The position numbers were made by a program, and so were the translations under genes. This document shows positions 12,401 through 24,416 of a DNA stretch of 64,000 bases, piece by piece. Source of the DNA: Echinometra lucunter (lineage: Eukaryota > Echinodermata > Echinoidea > Camarodonta > Echinometridae); assembly GCA_029962745.1 (NCBI GenBank), contig CM057159.1, positions 29,472,075-29,536,074 of the forward strand, read 5' to 3'. How positions within the stretch are numbered: position 1 is the first letter of the stretch; each line of letters begins with the position of its first letter. A model generated the notes under the pieces. The model searched no databases. It was not told where the DNA came from and saw nothing but the letters and a program-made list of their open reading frames with translations.

Positions 12401-15400
12401 GTTGCTTTCTTCTAAAGAAGTTTTGACACATGAAAAATATTCTGACTTGTGATCTTTTGTGCATTCAGTCCAATTGCAGCACACATGTATACAATACATA
12501 TGACTTAAGTTTAATAAGTTTTTCCACTAATTTTGAATTCAAATGAGCTTTTAGAGAAAAAGTTTTTGACGGATAAGGAAAATATTGGTCCATATTCTTG
12601 GATCACTTAATATCTCTTTCAGCACTTTTATTCTGGATAAATGCCAGCCTGCAACCTAAAAATCTTAATTTATTAATTCGGCATAAAGTTAATGAAAGGT
12701 GTGAATTACTTAGTATAAACTTATAGTTATTTTTTTTCTTTCAAGACACCCTGATTTTGCACCCTAGATTACTTCGTTGGCTGCGCTTAAATCAAAATTG
12801 TATTTACATTTGATACACATTTCACATGGGTTCAATTCTTGCTTGAGATGGAATCCTCAAGTGGTTGAATGATTTCAAGATTTGAGTGGTAATACTTTAT
12901 GTCATGGGGTGATTATGCAGGCTGTTGTAGAGAGGAGTCCTAAACGAGTAGCAGGTTCTAACAGGAGTGCTTCTGAGAGGGTACCTTTACGACAACGGCT
13001 AGATTCTCACAAGACTACCAACATATCCCCTGTGAGTTATTCTCTCTTCATTCTTCATTCATGTATTCAGGGCATGTTTGCCCTTATTGTTGAGTTTGAC
13101 TAAGATACTGACGATTCAAAGCCCTAAAAAATATACAGCTGCATATGAAAGCTGAATCAGCAAAATTTTCTACACATTACCATATAGGTATTTGACACCT
13201 AGACTTTTTCTAAAGGAAAATGAGAATTAAATCTAAAGTTCAGTAAAATGTTATTAATTTCCCTTTTTGTTTCCATGTATGCTTACAATTTGATATCTTT
13301 TTTGGTTTAACATTGTTTCCTTCTGTGAATATTTATAGGGACAAAACTTTTAATATAGAATTGTAGTACTATGACTGTGTTCATGTTTATTATCAAAAAT
13401 GTTTTGCAAAAACACATCAACGAAATGCTTTTCCCCTTTACTTCCCACTACTGCCTATTTCCATAGACCAGATTTGACACATATTTCTTTCAAATAGTCA
13501 TTTTATTTAGTATTTAGTGTTTTATATGAACAAAACAGTGGTGAAGAATATTCCCAGATGTTTTCAATTCCCAGCTAGAGTTCTCCTGGAAAATCCCTTT
13601 GACTAATGTATGTCATGAGAATTGGATGCTTCCTGTATTAAATCTGTGGGAATGGGATAATTCAGTGGTCAGTAGGTTAACTACATTGTATGTGTAGGTT
13701 GTTTTTTTGTTTTTTTTTAAAGCCTGTTTCCCAATCTTCTGATTTTCCATCAGAGCTTAGCCCTTCGGCAGATGATGAGAAATGGCCCAGCTATACAGCG
13801 TTCTGGTATCCTCCAACAGCAGCTACAGCAGAAGCAGCAGCAGCTACAGCAACAACAGCAAGAGCTTCAGAGACAACTGCAATGTCAGCTTCCACCTGCT
13901 CTGCAGCTCCGCCTTGGCCTTGTCAGAAGTCAAGGAATACAGCAGGTAAACATTTTAGCTAATTCTTGAATATTAAATCAAAGAAATAATATTTCCAATA
14001 TCTCAAAGCAAGTAATTAATCAACTGTGTTATTGATCCACTTTGAGCAAATACATCCAGATTCAGGTCTAGGTCCACTGTAATTGTCAAAGATATGAGAA
14101 ATTTTAAAAGAACATGGGAAATTTTCCTCCTCTGGCATGAAGCAGTCAATATCAAAATGCTAACTGCTAGGAGCACATGCCTTAGGAAACAGATAATTGT
14201 GTATGAATGCCTTGTCATACAGCAGTGATTTACCAGATTTTTTTTTAGTACCATTTCTTAGACAGTCCACCATCTAATGATAAACAGCTTGTCAGCTTCC
14301 CTATTTTTTGTTTTTATTTTTTATTTTTATTTTTTTACAGTTCTTGGGAATACCTAAACGTTTCATCTACATGTACAGTGTGTCCCAGAATAAACGAAAA
14401 CAAGACTGACCGATGTTCAATCGTATCTTAATCAAAGTTATGATTAATAAGTGGCACATATGTGTAAAGCTTAGACCCTCCTCTTTCATGCGATGTCACT
14501 CATATGATATATATTTCATGCATGAGTGAATGAAGACGGTGTGAATTTGGGTAACCAAAAATTCGTTTGGTCAACGATGTTTGAATTTCAAAGAGATATT
14601 CACATTTCTAGAAAGTTCATTTTCTGCCCTTTTGTTTGACACGTCAATCAGGAAAAATGAACCAGGGATGACAGAGATAATATGAATTGAAATACTGATT
14701 GCATTTCCTTGATGTTTAAAATCATTTGTTTCTTAACTTCTCACCAATTGTTCGCAACAATTATTCGCATGATTGGATGCGGAGATGGTCACGCGTGATC
14801 TAAAAACTTTCATGTAGAGACTCTTATCTCACCCTCCTCATCCTCATTGCCCATCACCACCCCACCCCACCCCCAATTCCCAATCCCTCCTGGAACCTCA
14901 AACTCTACAATTCCCCAAGCTCCCTTTCCATCCCTAGTTATGTGTGTGCAATGGTGTGTGTATTGTGTTATAGTCGTTTTGTTCATCTGATGGATAGATT
15001 TAGTAAAAGAACACTGCATAACCCATAAATTGCATGTTAAAACCCATCCCTCCCACCCAATTCTTCATCCACACCCCAGCCTTAACCCCACTCCGAACTC
15101 CAAACCATTAACTCTTCACCCCCTCACCTCCTCTCGCTCCCTCTGTATGTGTGTTTGCGTGTTGATGGTATGGTCGTCTGTTCATCTAATGAATTTATTT
15201 AGTCAAACACCACTGCATAGCTGTCAATGCTTAAAGAATTAATTTTCTTTCCATAAAAGCTATTCATAAATTGAACCAGACATGACACTGCCAGACAGAC
15301 AGCAACATCACCAACTTGCTGAAGGCTCTCAAGCTCAGAACGTCCCTATTTTAAAACTAGAAACACTCGTTGATCAGTCGATTTGTTGTTAACTGCATGG

Positions 15401-18400
15401 TGAATTGTGTTAATGAAAACATATTTCATTATTAATCAGCTGTTATCATTTTTGTGAGGTTTTGTACTCACCACTCCATTTTCTTGATGATCAACCATGC
15501 ATGAAGTCCTTTGTCTTCTTTGTTCACTGCTAGGACAGGCAGCGAATTAATGCAAACGGATACCTGTAATAAATCATGGAAATGCAAGCATCACTTTACA
15601 TGAACAGAGCTTAGTCATCCCAACTCATTTTCATCCATTGAGGGGTCATATCAAAGAGCAGAAAGTGAACTATTCAGAAGTATTATTTTCATATCACAGT
15701 AACAGAATTTTTTCATATCCATCTCTTTGAACTTGAGGTATGGTTGTGCAAAGGACTTTTTGGTAGCCCTTCTTCATATTGTTCTAATTCACTCATGTGT
15801 GAAGTATGTATCATATGAGTGGTATCTAATGAAAGAAAAGGGTCTAAGCTTTACAAATATGTATTAGTTGTTAATCATAATTGTGATTAAGATATGAATA
15901 AACATCGATACATCTCGGTTTTGTTTTTTCTGGGACACACTGTATATGTCACAAAATATGACACAAGAACATCTTATTGAAGCAAACATACAGAAATGTT
16001 TGGCCCTAGTTTTTCCAGCCACAAAAATAACTAGAATTTAAATATACCAAAGAGAATCAGAATTATGACATGATTAATCTGTTGATTACTGAAATCTCTC
16101 ATAGTCCTAATACAGGGACCAACCAGTTCCCTGAAAGTGAAAATAAGTACTCTGTCAGGGACATGTTAAGATCTCTCCTCTAATGAATTCCCATAATCTC
16201 CCATGTCACATTATAAAAAGCCTGTACAGAGCACATCTGATGATGTAGCCATCATCTGCCAGCGTCAACAGGCCATGATTGAGAAGATTCTTCAGCTCTA
16301 CCAGAAGCAACGGGACAGCGATGTTGTCATGGAGAAACAAAAAGAGATCATACGGCATTACCAACGAGCATTCCTCATTGCCAAGAAAGGGGGGCCACTC
16401 TCTATGCAGGAGATGTCTGAGGGGACCAATCAACACCCCAGCTCATCCCCAAGGTAAGCATTTTTAACATTTTTTTTTTTTTTTTTGGGGGGGGGGGTTT
16501 GTTGTTGTTTTATAACAATGAGGGTGATAAAAGTTATTATAGCCATCATGATAAGAATCTCTGAAATTGATTGGTCCAATGCCCATCATGTGATAAAATA
16601 CAATTCCCACCAGCTTCATGCAAATGAGCAAATTTGCCATGAAGGGTAACATCTGACGTCATGAGCCGGTAATAGTAGTACTATTCACGGATACTATATA
16701 CGGTGTATGACATCACACTCAAAAAGTGCGTACTAGATTGTGACAACATTAATTTGCGCGTGCCTATTGTTTTAGGCACCAAAGTGTGATGGTGTCATCA
16801 TTTTGTTAAATTTAGATCCCCGCCATCCACGCGCAATGCGAACACTGCAGTAGCGCTATAATGTTATCTAGAATCTAGATGTAGAATCTCTGATTTTAAG
16901 AGTGCAGATTCTGCTCTTTTACTAAAGACGACGGATCTAAACCAAATATATACGGCCGTGAGAGGATCTGGTTAAACTATGGTGCCCTCAGTAACGCAAA
17001 TGCGACTATTTTACTTCGGGGATTCGCGTTACTTTGGGTACCATAGTTTCCAATCAGACGCTCTCACGGCAGTATATATTTGTATAATGTTGCTCAAATA
17101 TCACACACAGGATGTTCAAGGTAACCATGATTATCATTATCCTATCTTTTATAACCCATCTCTCCTGGAAAGCATTCTAGGAAGAGTGTCAGATGTAGAT
17201 TAGTGTTTAATAGGAGTGATTCTTTCCATGATGATAGGTTTCTTTAATGTTAAGTGTGGTGTTTCATACCACATGCCCGCAAGTCCAATACCTGGAGAAA
17301 TTTGTAAAGTAACTAATGCGCTGAAGAAATCTGTTTGTGTTTTGTTCTTTGATAGACCCAGGTCTCCCTCTCCCAGAGCAGTCTTAGACCCTGAGAGAAA
17401 AAAAGGTAGGAAGTGGCCTGTTCCTGGTGGCCCTCAAGAGGAGCAGAGGTATGTAAATCACCCAGAGGCAAAGAAAATGAAGTTACATCCTGGACAGCAG
17501 AGATTAGATGAGCATTTAGAGGAACAGTTTCATAGGCATCCAGATGAACGGTTTCACAGGCATCCAGATGAGGAACATTTGCAAAGACACGTTGAGCATA
17601 GAATTGTGAATGTGAGAGGAAGTGATGACAGGTCTCGCCCTGATACAGAATGCAACATTCCACAAGGAAGGCATCTTGGAAACCAAAGATTCCAAAGCGA
17701 TGGAGGGATGCTGATATCAGTACCTACCAATGATCACGATGTTGAGGAGCACCAAGAGAGACGATGCATCATTAAGAGGCCTACACCAATATTTCCTGGT
17801 ACAAGGAACCGTCCACATCGTATTGCTGACGATGGAGTTCAGCCAATCTGGGAAAACCCTGATGAGGAAGTGAGAAGTGGCTGTCCTAGGTCTCCTTTTC
17901 TCAAAAGTGATAGACCAAGGCAAGCTAGTCCAGTGACTGTTATTGAGCAATATGATGGTGACTTCATGGATACAAGGAGTTCACTTATGGCTCAAAGAGA
18001 AGTACCTCATCAGGGATTGCTTAGTCGTACTGGACATGTATCTCGTCAGGAGGGAGCTTCTCCTGTAATGGCCTATCAGGATAGGATGGCTCCATCAACC
18101 CGTCAGTCAAACTGCGAATCTTTTAGGATCACAAAAAGAGATTCAGGAACAGGGGTGATTGTTGACTACTGCCATACATCCTTGAACAGAGATTACCCAA
18201 AGGTAGAAAAAGCAAATGTGCAGGAGAGAAGAGAGCATCCACCATTCATTGATCCAAGAATGCAGCAATGTCCATCTCCCATGAGCAATTGTCCACCTCC
18301 CATGGACAATCGTCCACCGGATCCCAGGCTCTGTTTCCCTCATAGTCAAAACACTTTCAGAGGTCCTTTGCATCCACCTATAGTTGACATACAAGGTACT

Positions 18401-18736
18401 TGCAGAGCACCCGTGCACTCATCTTGCAGAGCACCTTTGCGCCCTTCTTTAGTTGGCAGCAGAGAGGCTAACAGAGCATCGCAGCACCCTGATTGCCCGG
18501 CTCTTCACAGAGCACCACTTCCCCCGTCTGTAGTTGCCATTTCCCAGCATTGGGTGGCACAAAAGTTCCAAGGGATACCAGACACGGTGCAGAGATTACC
18601 CCATCCCCCGGCACGTGGAATGCTTGAATCACAGATGCATTCCAGGGTGGAGTATCAGGAGGAACATGGAAGACATTATGAGGAGGACTTTGAAACTGGA
18701 TTTGGGAGTGAATGGGGCAATGAATTTTATGGTTAA
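3488..18736 (+). CDS. Large disordered nuclear-type protein, 8 coding exons, 1,864 aa
   Basis: Exons are 3488-3806, 5153-8267, 8900-9082, 10368-10437, 12921-13031, 13754-13945, 16230-16453 and 17356-18736. All seven junctions have GT/AG borders and keep frame, for 5,595 coding bases in total. The family is not recognised. Visible features: a basic N-terminus with a Cys-x-x-Cys (CLRC) near residue 18; residues 108-1144, from one 3.1 kb exon, are acidic, Ser/Glu/Asp/Lys-rich and probably disordered; exon 6 (1267-1330) is a Gln-rich coiled coil; exon 7 (1331-1404) continues helical with an IIRHYQRAFLIAKK segment; exon 8 starts with SP motifs and a KKGRK basic patch, then HRHPDE repeats, RAPL/P repeats and an acidic-aromatic C-terminus. 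A nuclear scaffold or regulator is a guess. The acceptor before exon 5 has a weak pyrimidine tract and is the least certain border. The start is the ATG-Trp-Lys at 3488; an upstream in-frame ATG at 3449 is possible. Confidence 0.8.
4806..5010. repeat. C/T/G homopolymer block and a transposon fragment in intron 1
   Basis: Intron 1 (3807-5152) holds a C-T-G homopolymer block at about 4816-4850. At about 4962-5010, TCTCATTGAGGCCTGTACA followed by CATC-GCAT matches the terminal inverted repeat of the element at 24979-25604. The open frame that runs from 4924 into exon 2 begins in this intron and should not be taken as the gene start. A small palindrome with CACTTTGACGTCAAA sits at 4171-4203. The rest of the intron shows nothing notable. 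Confidence 0.5.
8268..8352 (+). promoter_or_regulatory. Possible intronic polyadenylation site after exon 2
   Basis: If the donor at 8268 is not used, the reading frame continues nine codons to a TAA at 8293-8295. An AATAAA hexamer follows at 8347-8352, 52 bases downstream. This could end a short mRNA encoding only the N-terminal 1,150 or so residues. It is inferred from signals only. Confidence 0.3.
9840..10245 (+). mobile_element. 3' end of a non-LTR retrotransposon (LINE)
   Basis: The frame ending at 10044 encodes about 65 residues typical of the C-terminal tail of CR1/L2-type LINE polyproteins, including GDRAFSHSGPHLWNRLPLEIR and FKAALKSHLF. It is followed by a short 3' UTR ending in GGCGCTATATAAGCATCG and an ATTATT-like tail. 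The element is 5'-truncated and lies in intron 3 of the large plus-strand gene, in the sense orientation. No reverse transcriptase catalytic motif remains. Confidence 0.8.
10963..11413. repeat. 33 bp minisatellite, about 13 copies
   Basis: The unit ACACCAAAGCATATCCCAGG plus 13 bases repeats every 33 bp, with a higher-order 66 bp alternation in the later copies. Because 33 is a multiple of three, several frames stay open. The plus-strand frame would encode ETPKHIPGVDA/ETPKPIPGVHT 11-mers for roughly 145 codons, from after an in-frame TAA near 10971 to a TAG near 11418. It lies in intron 4 of the plus-strand gene (10438-12920), and no convincing splice sites join it to the flanking exons. It is best read as a non-coding minisatellite, though an alternative exon cannot be excluded. 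Confidence 0.85.
14376..15942. mobile_element. 1.57 kb element with long inverted repeats and TA duplication
   Basis: The left end CAGTGTGTCCCAGAA and its inverse at the right end (15928-15942) open imperfect inverted repeats of about 290 bp. TA dinucleotides flank both ends (14374-14375, 15943-15944), as in Tc1/mariner-type insertion. The middle (about 14820-15225) is an imperfect direct duplication of a C-rich segment followed by TGTGTGT and GTTCATCTRATG. No transposase frame is present, so it is non-autonomous. It occupies most of the intron between exons 6 and 7 (13946-16229). Confidence 0.75.
16941..17085. mobile_element. Short inverted-repeat element in intron 7
   Basis: The arms begin AAATATATACGGCCGTGAGAG on the left and end in the inverse CTCTCACGGCAGTATATATTT on the right. 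Pairing continues inward through AAACTATGGT and AGTAACGC, giving arms of about 50-60 bp. This looks like a small MITE. The duplicated flank was not resolved. Confidence 0.5.
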
Positions 18737-20410
18737 AGATGAGATGCATATTAAATTACTAGGAAATATTGGTGGTAAACAGAATCCATGCCCTATTTTT
18801 TTTTCCCCTGTACTGACTTGGTGATGCTTTAATTCAAGGATTTTATCAGACATCAATTTGTGATGAAGATAGGTAGTCCAAAGGGATCAATTTAGCCTTC
18901 CTTTGTGAAAAAGATATCCCATGATATTTGGTACAGAGGAGGGAGACTGATATTTTGCTAATGTTTAGCAACAACCTGTAAGTTTTGTTCTTTTTCTTCT
19001 CTTTTTTTTTTGGATGCCCCCCCCCCCATAGCACTGCCCCCTGGTATGGATTCAATTTTATGAATGCTCCTTTTTTTCTACAATAAAGCACTTTTAAAAG
19101 AGGGGTGTAATGTTTTGAGGAAAGGTTAAAGGATCATTAAATTCCTTGCAGTTATTTTTTCATTTTCATTTCTATTAATTGATTTGATTCATTGAGTTCA
19201 TTATTGTCAGGCAGTACTGTTGACTATCTGATTTAAAAGTATGTTCATGTTTGCTAGGTATGTAGCATGTTTCTACTTCATGTATTTTAGACTTTAAAGT
19301 GAGCTTTCCAAATGTTAAGATTAGCTGTAAACACTGCTGTACTGATGTTTATTGTTTGGCATTCATCAGAGTGAAATGTAAGAAAATACAAACTTTTCGA
19401 AATTAGCATGGGACCGCATGCAATTTTTCTTTTCAAATTGTTGTTTATTTTAATTTTCGAGGGAAGGCAGAGAACAGTTGGGGATTTATTTTCTATCGTA
19501 CTATTGCAGGAAATGTAATTCTGATGATCATGTTGGTATGGATCCATTTTTAAAAGATAATTGTGTTTTTAAAAAAGATTTATAAACACCTTTCCTTTAA
19601 ATTAAGAATTGGCTTTATATTGAAGGGGATATGTAGATACATGTATTGTAGTTTTTATTTTATCATGGTAAAAACCTGCTATCTTCTTAAAGCTGATTTT
19701 TCAACATGATAAAATTTATGCACGCTTGTATATTTGTACCAGTAGAAATTTCTGATGTGTAAAGAAATAACAGAATTCTTTAGTTTATTTCATTGTCAAA
19801 GGCTACAATGTACTCAGTTTTCTGTTAAATATTTGTACATGAATTGGAAAGTTCCATTCTCAGTAATAATCATGAAGTATGCCAGGGGATTACCATTCTT
19901 TTAATTTGTCTAAGTTTAGAACAGCTAACCACCTCACCATGCTGAATTAAGCTCCATCTGTAGAAGAGTTCAAGAAACTTCTGAACTTCCCTTTATCTGT
20001 TTTGCTGCAGAATAGGGATTGTTCATACATGCATGTGTGTCCGGCTCAACTGGTCTTTGGAAGTGATCGTTTCTTGTTATTAGAGTATCCCATGACATGC
20101 AGAGCATCATTGAAAAGCCCTTCGTGAATCCCATTGCCTTTGGGAAATGGGTGGTCTCTGTTTTAAGTCTACAGGAATAAGAGAATCCAGGAGCCAGTGG
20201 GTTAAAGTAGCTTGCAAATATGATTAGACTATTTTCTTGTCATTTCACTGGCACATAAACAAAACATCCAAGGTTAAGAAAAGTCAGAAAGTTGTTGTAA
20301 ATTAAAGCACATAGAATAAGGTTATGTATTGTTAGACCATTGCTTGCCTACAGAAACTGCTGGCCCCTGTATTAAACCTGCGAGAATCAAAGAATTCAGG
20401 AATTAATGGA
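18737..20410 (+). other. 3' UTR of the plus-strand gene and downstream intergenic DNA
   Basis: The stop codon at 18734-18736 is followed by AT-rich DNA with a polyadenylation hexamer AATAAA at 19082-19087, which would give a 3' UTR of about 370 bases. Later hexamers exist, for example near 23189, so a longer UTR is possible. Short dispersed repeats containing TATTAAA-CTGYGRGAAT occur at about 20150-20205 and 20355-20415, with a third copy in intron 5 at about 13630-13680. Confidence 0.4.
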
Positions 20411-20493
20411 TTAACCCACACTGACTACAGGAGTGAGGTGGCTCCTTCAGTATGCATATAGAGCTCTGAGAATGTAGTAGTTGATGGGTTAAC
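20411..20493. mobile_element. Tiny TTAACCC-ended element
   Basis: The segment starts TTAACCCA and ends TGGGTTAA, with partial pairing further in (CTGACTAC against GTAGT). TTAA borders with CCC/GGG ends are the pattern of piggyBac-type insertions. At 83 bp it could also be chance. Confidence 0.25.
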
Positions 20494-20645
20494 AGATTTT
20501 GGCAATGTGCTTTTAAGAGTGAAGAGTAAGATTTTATGCACGGTTCATGATCGGTGAAATGTTTATGAAATGTAGAAGGACACTTTTCATAGATTATTTT
20601 GATTCCAAATGTAAAAGACTTCTCAAAAGGTGAATTTGAAACTTT

Positions 20646-20935
20646 GCCGTGGTCTAGTAGATACATCACCAGACTTTTGACCACATGTTTCATGGTTCAA
20701 GTCCTGCCACGGTCTTGGCAAGACATTTATATGCATGTCCACCCAGGTGTAGTACATGGGTACCCAGTTGGAAGAATTCCTTTAAATACTAGAGCACTGT
20801 AATGGCAGCAGTGCAAATTAAAGTGGGGTTGATTGATATCAGTGGAGTGTCAGGAGTGTTGGGTGTGAGACATACGACCGCTATACAAGAACCACCGTTA
20901 TCATTTATTGTTATTGTTGTTGTTTTATCAGCAGT
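20646..20935 (+). mobile_element. tRNA-derived SINE
   Basis: The 5' end resembles a tRNA: GCCGTGGTCTAGTAGATA (A box) and GGTTCAAGTCC (B box) about 40 bases later. It continues for about 200 bases of unrelated body and ends in a TTGTTATTGTTGTTG-type tail. The acceptor stem does not close as a functional tRNA. From 20936 to 23284 no gene or clear repeat was identified apart from a G-rich patch near 22620-22645. Confidence 0.5.
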
Positions 20936-23284
20936 AGTAGTAGTATTTGTAACCAGCAACCATTACTGTTGTTAAGCTATAAGGCTTTCTTTGTTTGCAT
21001 AACAAATTTATGTATTCATGATTCAGTAGTTTATTATGACTACATGTATACTTGTATCCTAGGTGTTCTGTATGTATTTTTAAAACCAGTAAGTGCAAAA
21101 GACCACAGTTTAGAAAAGTAATATGGAAAAATATACATGTACACGTATTTCAAGTTTCAGATGTTCACTATAAGCTCAAGGGGTTCACGTTTCTATTCTG
21201 AGTACCAGTATTATTGAAAATACATGCATTAATGTATTTCATCAGTACCATTGATATTTATCCTTTTCTATTGCTGTTCATGTTTTAGCTAGTCACTGTA
21301 TTATATTTCATTCCAGTCTTTTGAAGATAAATATGACTTTTTCATCTTTTTTGTAACATCCTTAACAGTGTACATCTTAACTTTCATCATCAGTTGTTAA
21401 AATGGGAAAAAAATGTCCACATGTTTTTCTTAGTGTTGATTATCATGTTTTATAAATGATAATGTAGATACGAATCAGGTGACGGGTTGAAATGCTCTGA
21501 CTTGACCGTCCATGTACATGTATTTGTCAGTGTCTGGTTAGTCGTCTAATTGTCTCACTGTGTCATTCAACAAGATCCGTGGAATATTTGAAGGGTGTTT
21601 TAACTGATGACACAGATCGTGAATGATGTATCTTGTTAATTTTACATGTAAAAGTTGATATTTTAAGCAATTTTAACATAGAAAAAAAATCTCTGTAGTA
21701 ATACCATTGAGTACTCCAGTCATTATTTTGCTTTTGATTTATACATGGCCTTTACAAATGGCCTTTACAGTATGATTCCCTTAAGATTAAAAAAATATAT
21801 ATGAATTTAGAGATGAGTTATTTTGATGCATCTTGGAATCTTCCTTCTAGATTATGGTTTGCTGAAGAAATATGAATACTTGTGAATCTTTTGAGTCTAA
21901 TTCTTTAGTTCTGTAACGACAGGGTAGTGAATTCATTTCATTGTCGATTCGATATAAATCAGTACTGCAGTTGTGAAACATTGACTCGTAGAAAATCAGC
22001 GTTTTAGTTTAGAGATAAGCCTTTTTAAAGAATGCAATATGTTTGCTATTTTAAAAATGAAATAAGTTTTTAGCCTAATGAGATGGGACTTCAGATATCT
22101 GGAAGTTTTGTTTTACTCTTTGAATTTTTTTAAAAAACTGTACGATTTGGTTTTAATTTTTTCGATTAGTATTCAACAAGTTAATGTAAAGGAGTACGAA
22201 ACTTTCAATGTTTTTTAAAACTTTTTAAAAAATGGACCGTAATAATTTTTCACTATTGTGCTTCTTGAAGTTTTATTGGAGGGTAGATGATTTGATGAGC
22301 AAGAGTTTCAGTATGTAAAAGGGGCTATTCCTCTTTTTTTTTTTTAATGTAGTTCATTGTCTTACTATATTATCTTAGAGTGTGTGCCAGTCAGCTGTAA
22401 CAGCCAAAAACTGAAACATTCCCAGCTGATTAAAAACATAATTTCCCCCTCCCCATCCCCCTTGCCCATCTTTGACGTTGACAGTTGGCAGCTCTAAATG
22501 TACAACTAGTGAAGTCTTCAACTGAAAACATATCTGGATTAGAATTGTGTGATGCTGTCATTATGAAGTGGCAATGTAGTGAAGGCTCAGGCATTTAGGG
22601 GGCACTAGGTAGTATCAAGAGGGGTGGGGGGTGGGGGTGGACGGGGGCTCTAGTGTTTCATGTTGGATGAAATACAAGTTCACATTGCCAGTGGTTTGAG
22701 AGATGTAGTGGGATGTAGCTGGAGTCATGCCTGGACATATTTAATTACAGGTCTGTTATAAAATGCCAAGCTTGCAGATGTATTTAGATGTGTGCATATT
22801 CCAACTTGTGGCAGTCTTACGAGCCCAAGGCTTGTCTGATATAGCAACAGTTAATACTACCTGTATTGTGATCTTGAAGAAATATAATTTTTGTCATAGG
22901 CACAACATCTTTGTCACATATTATGGGAAAATATGTATAAATTCCATTACGTTTGAGATGTGGGTCTCTTAATTCTTTGCATTGATCATTTTGATTGGGT
23001 TGACACCCTTTATCAAACTAAGCCATTGAAAATGGTACTGGTATCACAGTCTAAAAAAAAGAATGTTTTAGTTGATAATCATGGAGAATAGTGATTTCCA
23101 TGTCTCATTGCTTTGTTTTATCAGTATTTTTCTGTACATATGTTGTTTGTTCTAAAGCATGCACCTGTTCTATAAAAAAAAAAGAAGAAATAAACAGAGT
23201 AGGCTTTTGCTCTTTCCATTGAGTTTAAACAGTTGCTAATATGGTGTGATCTTATTTTGTGTGTTTTGTTACATTGTGTAGATA

Positions 23285-23945
23285 CAGTTTTAAGGCCCGG
23301 GTCTCAATGGGACCCGTTAACCTGTACATCACTTAAAAGCACTAAACTCTAAAAGCACTCTAAACGAGGATTGAAGTAGGAATAGTTTTGATACACTTAA
23401 CAGGGAAACCCTTCTAAAATCTCTGATTTAACATGCGTTTATGTGCCTGATGCTGAAAAAAGGGATACAGTTCGTTATTCCGAAGGTTCGTCAGTCCGAA
23501 AATGAAATATTAAAGGTTCGTTATTCGGAGGATTTGTTATTCTGAAGGTTGTTCGTTAATCCGAAAACGAAATAGAGTTAGTTATTCCAAAAGTTTGTTA
23601 GTCCGAAAATGAAATAAGGTTCGTTAGTTGGTTAGTTATTTTCAGACTAACAAACCTTATTTCATTTTCAGATTAACGAACCTTATTTCACTTTTGGATA
23701 AACGAACCTTCGGAATAACGAACCTTATGTCATTTTAGGACTAACAAACCTTTGGAATAACACCACAAATATTCCGATTAACAACCCTTTTTCATTCTCG
23801 GACTAACGAACATCTAGGTATAAGCAATTTGCGTGTTTCGGAATAACAAACCTTCAGAAAAACGAACCTTAGGAGTAACGAACATCACCCCCCAAAAAAA
23901 GCTTTTTACATGTTTTCATGTACATGGATGATGTAGAGGCCTTGA
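23285..23945. mobile_element. Inverted-repeat element interrupted by a fold-back array
   Basis: The flanks match the element at 24979-25604. The left part has CCTGTACATCA, GCAC-CTAAAC-AGGATT and TTTTGATAC-CTTAA-AGGGAAACCC; the right part has TGGATGATGTA-AGGC. The homology is interrupted by the array at 23466-23888, so the array inserted into an older copy. Ends are approximate. Confidence 0.5.
23466..23888. mobile_element. Fold-back array of GTTCGTTATTCCGAAG units (copy 1)
   Basis: The left half is made of repeated TTCGTTATTCCGAAGG and TTAGTCCGAAAATGAAATAAG units. From about 23640 the same units appear inverted, ending AACGAACATCACCC. The whole segment can fold into a hairpin. A longer second copy lies at 26503-27068. 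No frame encodes a recognisable protein. Confidence 0.8.
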
Positions 23946-24095
23946 TAAGATATCTCTTTATATCCTTTGTGAAAACTCATTAAAATGAAATTGAATATCA
24001 TTTTTATTTTCACAAAAATACAAAAGTCTAGATCAGATCAGCATAGAATGGGCACATTCTGTTTCCATAAAGCTGAAATTACATTGTGTGTAGTA

Positions 24096-24416
24096 GGGCT
24101 TAACCGATATTCGCATCGGAGATTGGTGACTGCCGATTCTTGGCCGCATCAGCTAAACATCGGAATCGGTTAATATTTTGATGGTGAGCCGATGCAGAAT
24201 CGATGCAAGCAACAGATGTTTGGCAGTTACAATCACACTTGGACCCTATGTTTTGCATTGCAGGCGTAGTAGCAGACAGAATTAAATTTTTGTTATTGTA
24301 TTATTCATCTCTACTTTAGCCGCTCTCTGCGCTGCATTGGTATCGGAATTGGGCCGATGCAGATGTAAAAACATCGGGGATCGGATCGGCAGCAAAATTC
24401 CATATCGGTTAAGCCC
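24096..24416. mobile_element. 321 bp inverted-repeat element, hAT-like ends
   Basis: The ends are GGGCTTAACCGATAT and the inverse ATATCGGTTAAGCCC. Further CGATGCAG/CATCGG motifs recur inside. The length and GGGC/GCCC ends suggest a non-autonomous hAT or similar element, but the flanking target duplication is not clean, so the superfamily is uncertain. Confidence 0.6.

Noticed and set aside
13690..13962. Ala/Thr-rich open frame over exon 6 of the first gene
   Set aside because: It is an out-of-frame shadow; the splice phase selects the Gln-rich frame.
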